From Flectobacillus rivi (GTDB lineage Bacteria; Bacteroidota; Bacteroidia; Cytophagales; Spirosomataceae), in the NCBI RefSeq assembly GCF_030056655.1, contig NZ_JASHIE010000003.1, forward strand, positions 62,001-126,000: a stretch of 64,000 nt of DNA. Reading direction: 5' to 3'. Of this stretch, positions 7,904-16,600 are shown piece after piece (the stretch's first letter is position 1; the number at the start of each line of letters is the position of its first letter). The position numbers were made by a program, and so were the translations under genes. The notes beneath the pieces were generated by a model, which was given only the letters and a program-made list of their open reading frames with translations, was not told the origin of the DNA and did not search any database.

Positions 7904-9280
7904 ATGCCGTTTAACTCGATTAATTTTATTTATTTCTTTGGCGTAATATGTCCTATTTATTGGCTTTTTAAGGCTAACTTCAAACTCCAAAATATCACTC
8001 TCCTTGTCGGAAGTCTATATTTCTATGCACAGGTCGACCTTAAACTTTGTGCTTTGTGGGCTGTAATATCGCTGATAACATGGTCGCTCGGTAATGCTTT
8101 AGAGCATTTTCAGCAAAGAAAAACCATCCTATGGCTTGGTCTTTTTCTCATATTCTCACAACTATTTATTGCGAAATATTACAACTGGCTGTTGGGTGAT
8201 TTTTCAGGTACACTGTCAATCTATAAGTTTGCCTCCACCATTGGGCTTTCTTATTACACTTTGGCTGCCTCTAGTTATCTGGTAGATATTTACCGAAAAA
8301 AAATATCGCCTGTCACTAACCCCGTTACCCTAGGAGCTTATTTGTCTTTCTTTCCGCAACTTCTGTCTGGTCCGATTCCTATTGCTTACAAAGATCTTCC
8401 TCAATATAGCCAATCGAGAAGTATTTCAATCACTTCTGTTGAGGAGGCTACTCAGCGCATTTTATGGGGAATATTTAAAAAAGTAATCGTGGCTGGGTTA
8501 TTAGCTAAGCCTGTAGACTATATCTTTTATAACCATAGCGAACTAGGATTTATTTACCTCTGGCTTGCCATTGTCCTCTATAGCTTTCAGGTTTATATGG
8601 ATTTTTCTGGATACTCAGATATGGCTTGGGGAATTGCCAAACTCTTTGGTATCAAAATCAATGCGAATTTCAACTCCCCATTTATTTCAAGAACAATAGA
8701 CGAATTTTGGCGTAGATGGCATTTATCACTCAGTGCTTGGCTCAAGGAGTATATATACCTTCCGTTAGGCGGTAGAGGTAGCAGCAAGTGGCAATATATG
8801 GTCAATATCTTTATCGTATTTTTTATGAGCGGTGTTTGGCATGGTGCCAACGCCAACTTTATTCTGTGGGGAAGTTTCAACGGACTTTTATTCATATTGG
8901 CAATTTTGACAGGTTGGACGAGAGAGAAAAATGATACCCAATATGGCATGAAAGGCTTTTTCTCGATGCTTTTAGTTTTTTTATCTATCGCTTTTACGAG
9001 AGTGTTTTTCAGGTCTCCCGACTTTGCTACTGCCATTACCTACTATCAAGACATGTTTAAACTCAATGACTTTTCTATCCCAGATATCGGAATAATGGGA
9101 CTTGGTTTATCAGCAATGATAGTGTTTGTTGAATGGTTACAGAGAAATAAGAAGCATCCTGCTGATATTTTTGGATGGTCGCTGTCAATTAGATTGGTCA
9201 TTTACGCCAGTGTTATCAGTGTTATTTACTGGATGTGGCCAACTCAAAATCCCACCGAGTATATATACTTTAAATTTTAA
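7904..9280 (+). CDS. MBOAT family O-acyltransferase (AlgI/PatA-like)
   Basis: A 458-residue polytopic membrane protein of the MBOAT family. Diagnostic stretches are MDFSGYSDMAWG (about 232-243), FWRRWHLSLSAWLKEYIYLPLGG (about 268-290, with H273) and the catalytic-histidine segment MSGVWHGANA (H313). These enzymes move acetyl or other acyl groups across the inner membrane to extracellular polysaccharide, peptidoglycan or lipid. They normally act with an SGNH-type partner that finishes the transfer. The next gene, 260 bp downstream on the same strand, is such a candidate. The start ATG at 7904 gives the family's normal N-terminus (FNSINFIYFF). Confidence 0.92.
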   Translation: MPFNSINFIYFFGVICPIYWLFKANFKLQNITLLVGSLYFYAQVDLKLCALWAVISLITWSLGNALEHFQQRKTILWLGLFLIFSQLFIAKYYNWLLGDFSGTLSIYKFASTIGLSYYTLAASSYLVDIYRKKISPVTNPVTLGAYLSFFPQLLSGPIPIAYKDLPQYSQSRSISITSVEEATQRILWGIFKKVIVAGLLAKPVDYIFYNHSELGFIYLWLAIVLYSFQVYMDFSGYSDMAWGIAKLFGIKINANFNSPFISRTIDEFWRRWHLSLSAWLKEYIYLPLGGRGSSKWQYMVNIFIVFFMSGVWHGANANFILWGSFNGLLFILAILTGWTREKNDTQYGMKGFFSMLLVFLSIAFTRVFFRSPDFATAITYYQDMFKLNDFSIPDIGIMGLGLSAMIVFVEWLQRNKKHPADIFGWSLSIRLVIYASVISVIYWMWPTQNPTEYIYFKF

Positions 9281-9365
9281 TATTACAGACTATAATAGAT
9301 TAATCAATTTAGTAATTGTGTAGAATAAGAGCCGATGAATTTTAAATGTAAAAAACTGATAATCA

Positions 9366-9515
9366 CAAAATTACATTCATAATTCATAACTCCCAATTCG
9401 GCACTAATACTTAAGTAATCGTGCAGAATTATGAGTTATGAATTGTGAATATAAAGCTTTAATTATCAACGTATTATATTTAAAATTTATTAAATGTAAT
9501 TTTGCACGATTACTT
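9366..9515. repeat. Nested inverted-repeat element (MITE-like) between MBOAT and SGNH genes
   Basis: Three inverted repeats overlap here: outer 12-bp perfect arms CAAAATTACATT (9366-9377) and AATGTAATTTTG (9493-9504); inner 18-bp arms (9375-9392 and 9433-9450, one mismatch) of the type ATTCATAATTCATAACTC; and 13-bp perfect arms AAGTAATCGTGCA (9413-9425) and TGCACGATTACTT (9503-9515). A 26-base part recurs at 50004-50029 with one mismatch. The outer arm includes a TAATTTTG -7-like word (9497-9504), 36 bp before the next ATG, so the element may also carry the promoter of that gene. No transposase is present. Confidence 0.6.
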
Positions 9516-9540
9516 ACCAACCCGTTAAAACAGTTTTGAC

Positions 9541-10524
9541 ATGATGAAAAAAACAAATTTGGCTTTTGCTTTTGCAACAGGAGTTATGATAATGGCTTGT
9601 AGCGACAAAAAACAAACGACTGAAACGCAAACGACCAATTTAAAAGAAACCGTACAAGCTGAATATCCTGAAATTCCAAGAGAAGAAATTCTTGAGGATG
9701 ACACACTTTCCACAAAAGTGTACAATGAACTTAAGACACGCTATAAAAACCAGTTAGTAGAACTTCAAAAAGCTGTTAGCTCAAACGGAGCACAGCTAAT
9801 AATTACCTTTTTAAGTCCAGAAGTGGGCGAAAGTTTGACCAAAAGTAATCGTCTTGGCAAAGAGTTGGTAGAAGGATATGCCAAAGAATTACAGGTCCCT
9901 TTTTATGATTTAACACAAAAACTAGCCAATCAAGACCCAAAAGTAGTTACGCAACTCCCCAAGGACGGTCACTGGTCAAAAGAAGGCGCTAAAATTATTG
10001 CTGAAGAATTAACACCCATCATAAAACAATTCAGTACTGTAAAATCAACGAAGACGTTTGCAGAAAAGCCAGAAACGTTTGGGGATTTATTTCCCTCAAA
10101 TGATGAAATTTTAGATGGAGGAAAAGGTCTTCCTTACCGTGTAAAAACCAATGCCCAAGGTTTGAGAATGGATACTGATGTATCAAGCACTAAAACCAAA
10201 CAACGTATTTTGTTCTTGGGAGATTCGGAAATGTATTTTCCTTTTTTGGATAATAAAAATATTGGTACCAACCTCCTGCAAACTGCTTTTCCTGACAAAG
10301 AAATGTTGAATGCCGCCAACTGGGGGTATTCAATTGACGATTATGTGAGCTTGTATAAAGAAAAAGCTCAATTTGCTGAGCCAGATGTGGTCATTCTGAC
10401 GGTCAATGGAAATGATTTTTTAGATATGTATTTTTCACATAGAAATCGTTTTTCAAGAAATAAACAACCACAAAATCCATCTGAAGTAGAAAAGAGTTTT
10501 TATCAAAAGCATTATCAGCAGTAA
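9541..10524 (+). CDS. SGNH/GDSL-type lipoprotein with permuted catalytic blocks
   Basis: A 327-residue predicted lipoprotein (hydrophobic leader, lipobox cysteine C20 in MIMAC). All SGNH blocks are present but in unusual order. The DxxH-type block D142-G-H144-W, preceded by NGAQLIITFLSP (82-93), comes first. The linker GLPYRVKTNAQGLR (196-209), the nucleophile block G227-D-S229-E and N289-G-N291-D come last. In MBOAT partner proteins the GDS block normally precedes DGHW by about 150 residues. The chain stops soon after the GND block. It may be a circular permutation, or two tandem SGNH copies reduced to the tail of one and the head of the next. Its place after the MBOAT gene suggests a role in polysaccharide O-acylation. 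Confidence 0.7.
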   Translation: MMKKTNLAFAFATGVMIMACSDKKQTTETQTTNLKETVQAEYPEIPREEILEDDTLSTKVYNELKTRYKNQLVELQKAVSSNGAQLIITFLSPEVGESLTKSNRLGKELVEGYAKELQVPFYDLTQKLANQDPKVVTQLPKDGHWSKEGAKIIAEELTPIIKQFSTVKSTKTFAEKPETFGDLFPSNDEILDGGKGLPYRVKTNAQGLRMDTDVSSTKTKQRILFLGDSEMYFPFLDNKNIGTNLLQTAFPDKEMLNAANWGYSIDDYVSLYKEKAQFAEPDVVILTVNGNDFLDMYFSHRNRFSRNKQPQNPSEVEKSFYQKHYQQ

Positions 10525-10664
10525 TTCAAAACACAACATCGATAATAATTTGATATTTTTTCTAAACCATTACTATTTCAAATAAGAATATTTTAATTAA
10601 AGTTACATTTTTACTTACTTCACAACTTTAAAACTAAAAAGTGATTTAGGTTTACATTCTGCAA

Positions 10665-13600
10665 ATGAAACACATCGTTAAATTATTAGCTCCAATTCTA
10701 CCAAGTTTTATTTCAATTTCCGACATTAAGAATTTGGAAAATTACGATGCTCAGACACTAGGTGCATTTTTCAAAAATGTAATCTATCTAAATAGATTTT
10801 CAAATACTCACGTGGCTTATCACGAAGCTTTTCACGCAGTGTTTAATACCATGTTGAAACCTTCTGAACAAAGTCAGATTTTAAAGGAAGGAGTTGTATT
10901 ATTACATTCCTATTTAGAAGCTAACAAAATAGCTTTTGAAGATTTCATTGCACCACATAAAGCAAACCCTGCATACGCAAATCTTTCCAAAGAAGATTTT
11001 GACAATGTTATTGTTGAAGAATTTTTAGCAGATGAATTTGCCAAACACATGAATAAGCCAAAGTTCTCGTATGAAAAAAAGTACGGATCTGTTGTTGGAA
11101 AGTTTCTTCAAAAACTTTACAGCTTGGCAAGTGCGGTACGTCGCTTGTTTGTAAATGAATCAAAACTAGCTGGATTGTTTCGTAAAATAGAAAATGGTTC
11201 TTTTGCAAAACAAAAAATTGTAAATCGTAACGAAGATCTTACTGTTAAAAAAGTAAGAATTGCGTATGCGTTTGAAGAGATAAATACATCTGAAGGTATA
11301 GAATACAAACCTTTATTTTTGGAAGATTCCGAAACTAAAAAATGGATTGTGAAAATGTACCACATATATCAGAAAAATGCTTCAACGTTTTTTAAAGCAG
11401 GCGAATATGAACAATCTGATTCTTTCATTCAAAACTTTGAAAATTTTTTCATTGATCTTGTACATAAGCAAGGGCACAATTCTAAATTGCAATTTAGAGA
11501 GTTTTATCCTGACTTTTTTACTGAAACATCGGAACAAGAACTTACACCCTTTCAATTAGAGTTGCTGAATGTAGTCGGTTTTAATATGAACGCTGATGAT
11601 GCGGAAAGTGGTTTCTACAACGAAGACTTTTTAGAATCAGTAAAAGAATATCATAGTATTGTAAACCAAATCAACAAAACTAATGCAATTGATGAGTCTG
11701 AGGTGGATGCTGCCGAAGACGGTGTTGAAGGTCACTATGAGCGTTGGGATAGAGCTCCTAATCAAATTGACCCTTTGGAATCTCTTAGTCAAATGGCAAG
11801 GGGTTTTATTTACAGTTTATACTACGAAATAAACCTACCTGAAAGTGAAAGAGAGTACCAATCGTTTGCGGTATCTAACAAGCTAAATTATACACTTCCA
11901 ATAATTACTCCGCTAGAAATAAATCACGCATATTACGGAGCTTTAAAAGTTGCTGGAAACTCTTTGAATGAAGAAGAAGGTTTCTTAAAACTTTACGAAT
12001 TAGCCAACCCGAGAGAACGTACTTACAATTCAATGGTTTCTGAAAAAACAGAAACTATTAAACAAGATAATCAGAATGTAAAAGTTCTATTTCAAAGCCT
12101 AGTTCGTCAGTATGGTATTAATGAAAATTCGTTAGCTTTTGGACGAGTTGAATTTTTACCTGGTACTTCGTCAGAAACAAAAATGATGTTTCGTCAAATC
12201 CTGAAAGCGTTTATGAAATTTAATATTCAAATGAACTATTTGAATATTAAAGATTCAAATGCAGGTAAGATGAAAGATGGAAGTCCTACTGATTCTGAAA
12301 TTTACGTTAACGATGCTAACAGTAATTCTGCGATAGAGTGGCAAATTAAAAACTGGGCTAATGCGTTTGATACAATATTGTATAAATTCTTAAACCCTAA
12401 TCCTGTTGAAGTTTCAGAAGTTGAAAATTCTCAAAAATTTAAAAAAGCTATAAATAGTTTAGCGGAATCCTATTCTTCGGATATAAACAAACTTCGAGCT
12501 TTAAGTGTCGAATCAGATTCTGAACTGGTTAACATGTTTTACGATTTGGTGGGTAATACTAAAGAGGTTTTTGAAAGAAATATTGGCGTAACTCTTTCCG
12601 CAAATTACATAAAGTATTCTTTGCTACGTGAAATAAAAGACTCTTTACAAGCTAACAAAACCGATGAAGGAATTGTAAAATACGAAAGGTTTAAACGCGT
12701 ATTTGCAAATGACATGATGTTGTTAAACTCGTTTAATTTAGAAAAAGACGAATTGTTATTTTCTCGTTTTAAAAAAAACAGTAATACTAACTTTATCTAT
12801 TTTATAAACGGAGTTAGAGATTCCACTGTCAAATCAAACTTTTTTAATAATGCGCACAGTGCAGCCAAAAAAGGAATGCGAAATGTGGCCAAAGGAAATA
12901 GTTATTTTGATGAGTCTATTTCAGTTTCATCTTACGAAAACGGTAACGGTGATAAGGTGTTTGAATATCAAGAGGGTTCGTATGCTTTACGTTTTAACGT
13001 TGATTTGTCAGGACGATCAAGACATCTAGCTAAAAAAATAAAAGCGTTGGCTGTGGGCAAAAGCGGTACTGCTCTTTACGATAAAATCAAATCTGCGTTT
13101 TCAACAGAAATGATGAAGAAAGTAGAGGAAGGTACTATCTCACGTATTGATTTACTTAGAAACGGATTCCTAAATCTTTTTGATTTAGACCAAGTTCATA
13201 AAATTGCATTACAAAACAATTTGTTTTTACAGAACCCGGAAGAAATCTCTAAGATACTTTCTGATTTGGAAAGTAAAAATTTAGCAGATTCACACAAAGA
13301 GTATCTGGAGTATGTTCGTTCAATGGTAGTTGCATTTGAACAGATACGCCCCTTTGCCAAAGTTGAAGGCATTGATTCTGCCAAAAAAACACAGGGTTCT
13401 GGTGAAGGTGTTTTATTTAAAGACATGGACGAAAGAACGTATTTGCTTACCATGGTAAACATGTTACTTGATCGTTCAGGTTCATTGGGCGGGGTAAGGT
13501 TCAATCGTTCTAATTTAGGTGTGAATGAAGCCTCTTCTACTTCACACACTATTACTTTGCCTGATTTATCAAACAAACTTTTAATAACTACTGAAGACGG

Positions 13601-16600
13601 TAAAGTCGATTTGAATTATCAATTGATGCAAAAGTTGACAAGTTCAATTGTAGAATCAGAATTTGCTAGAATTGCCCACTATCTTCAACAGTTAAAAGAA
13701 GGTAGCAAAGGTGTTACGAAAGGATTTGACAGTTTTACTTGGGAGGACGTTTTAAAAGAAAGACATTCAAATAAAAAAAGTAGAAACATTAAATCTATTC
13801 GTTTTACAAATGACGTGTTAGGTATTTTTGATCATGCTAAAATGCTAGAAATCGAAAATTATCTAATTGACAAAATTGAAGATGGAGGTGATATAAGTTT
13901 TTCAATGATTCAAGGTGCAGTTGCAAAATCATCTGGTGATTTTATAAACACGTTCCTTGATTCATTTATGCAGGAAATGATAGATGAGAAATTTTTGATT
14001 CCTCAAAAGAACGGAACTTATATTTCAAACCTTCTAAAACTTCCACATGTTGTAGAAGCCAAACAATTAGCGGAATTGAAAGCGGTTGTATTTGAAGATT
14101 TTATCAAAATGCACTATTACAATCAATTGCGTTTTGGGGATTCTGCGGTTACGTTTAAATCAACCGAAGTCAAAAACTCAGATACTTGGAAACGTTACCG
14201 TGGGGCGATCGGTGGAACAGTATCTTGTTCTTTTAGAAACGCAGACACAAATTTGTTTTATGAAGATTACGAATTGGAACATTTCGGTTTAGAAAATTCA
14301 CCAACGTTTTCGTGGGAAACTCGAAAACATTTGATTTTTTCAGAACCAAAAGATGAAGTTTTAATTTGGGATGCCAATAAAAACGAATATGTGGTAAAAG
14401 AAGTTGAACATGCCGATGGTCAGTTTATCGTGACAGAAAGAGGTATGCAGAAAATTCTTTTTGGGTTGGGTCAGCTCACACCTAAACAAGAAAGTATTTT
14501 GATGGATTTGCGCAAAGGACGCGCTATTCCTTTTGAAATGTTGTTTGGAGAGGAAGGTTTGATTACTCGACACGAAGCGATTAACGTTTTAAAACTACAA
14601 GGTTTTGAAGGTGACAGCTATGATAAAACAGCTGTAGAGATGATTACTTTTGAAAATACAGTAAGCAACCCAGATAAGCGAGCATTGTACCATGTAATGA
14701 GAAATGGTGATATTGACATTGCTTCTCCACCCTCGGCATCAAAACTGAAAACTAGAAATATAGTTAATTATGATCAGATTCGTGAATGGGGAAAACAAAT
14801 TTCAGAATCGCCAAACGGCCTAAACGCTGGAGTGTATGCCAAAACAGACGAACTTGTAACCTATAAAGACAATGATTTTTTAGGTAAGCAGACCGAAAAT
14901 CCGAGCAACAAAATTACTAATTCTGAATCAACTCAGATGCAAAACATTGTCGATAACGAAATTGTAGACGATGATGAAATTTCAGAAATTGACGGTGTTA
15001 GTTTTATTGGTCCAGTGTACAAAGCTTTAGGTACTTCTTTAAAAACACTTCGTAAAGCGTATCAAGACTTATTATCAAAACGTACCGATGAAAGTTTTGA
15101 TCAGTTTCAAAGGGAGTTTGTTGAAAGAGTGGGTAATTTAAAATTTGAAGACCTTACACCATCGCAGATAAATGTTAAGCTTGACGGGCTTTATGATATT
15201 CTAAAACGCTCAGTAGAAGAAACAGGAGGTAACAAACAACTAATTGATTTTTTTGAACAGATTAAATTTGATGCAACTGCGGCTGATCCAAATTTCCCAG
15301 CTGTTAAAAACAAAATTATTAGCATGTTTAATGCTATGGCTTCAAAAAGAATCTTCAAACAAAAGGTTGATGGTTATACTGCCACATTGGTTTCAGATTT
15401 TGGAAATGTTGTAACACGAAAAATCACCCGTAAGAAAAATGCTGAAGGTGAATACTATTTTACGTTTGATGTTGTAACAGTAAAAAATACACCAACTGTA
15501 AAACGTAAAGAAGATGTTGATTTGTCATCATTGCTTTACAACTGGCACGCAAGTAAAACAGGAAGAATTCCGGGAGAGAGAGATTATTTAAAAGCGGTAA
15601 GTTCTTTATTTGAAAATGAAGAATCGGAAGATGAAGTTACGATTTACGTAAAAGATAGATTACGTCACAATCTTCCAAGTGTAAATGATGAAGGTGTTAT
15701 CACTGGTTTTTACAGTGAGGCAATAATGCCTGCGCATTTCGAAGAGCAACATTTGCACTACGAAGAAACTGGAAATGTATTGCAGGAAAACAATAATGTA
15801 TTTGCAACACGTATTCCTGCTCAAGATAAACACTCTGCTGCAGCATTAAAAATTGTAGACTATGCTCCAACCTACCAAGGTTCGAACATTATGGTTGCGC
15901 GCGAAATCATCGCATTGTCGGGTGCTGACTTTGGCTTTCATAAACTATACTGTCATCGATATTCTGGGTATTATCGAGAAGGTATATTTTACAAATGGGG
16001 AGAAGTTAAAAAAGGTTCATATTCTCTATCCGATCAATTTATTAGCTACTTGATTGATACAAAAAAAGAGTTCAAGACAGATTTCAGAATCGAATTCCGC
16101 AAATCAAATATTTTTTTTCAACAAAGACGCTTGCTTACAGCCACTGGTATTGTTTCACAAATAGACGATATTATCCGACTTAATCCGAGTTTGTTTACAA
16201 GTTCAGATTTCCTAAATCAAGATGGCACGTTCAACTTATCAATCAAAAACCTTGATAAATTTTACAGCTTCATGAAACGTGATAGTTTGGTTCGTTTAAT
16301 CGATTCAAAACAAAGAACTAATTATAATAAAGCAAGCTGTCGTCATAATGAAAAATTCAAGGCTTTCAAATTAAAATATTACAAAAACAAAAGACCTGAC
16401 ATTTTAATAAACCTTCTCCAGAAATATGGGTACATTGAAAAAATTGAGAATCAGACTCCTGAAGAAGTATTTAAAAGCATTGAAAATGAGTTTTACAAAA
16501 AACACAAAGGGTATCTAAATAATGAATTACTAACAGCTAAAATTCTTATGCTCGGAAGTAATTCGGTCCAGAAACAAATTGGTATAACGCCAGTATCAAT

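Noticed and set aside
8593..9036. 147-codon minus-strand frame inside the MBOAT gene
   Set aside because: It lies wholly antisense to a strongly supported gene and its translation has no domain-like features; it arises from codon bias on the other strand.
9541..10524. SGNH gene considered a simple 3'-truncated pseudogene
   Set aside because: It keeps a lipoprotein signal, a clean stop and all three catalytic blocks once each; plain truncation does not explain why the DGHW block comes first.
13196..13576. 126-codon minus-strand frame inside the giant gene
   Set aside because: Antisense to a continuous 2875-codon frame, serine-rich low-information translation, no start signal.
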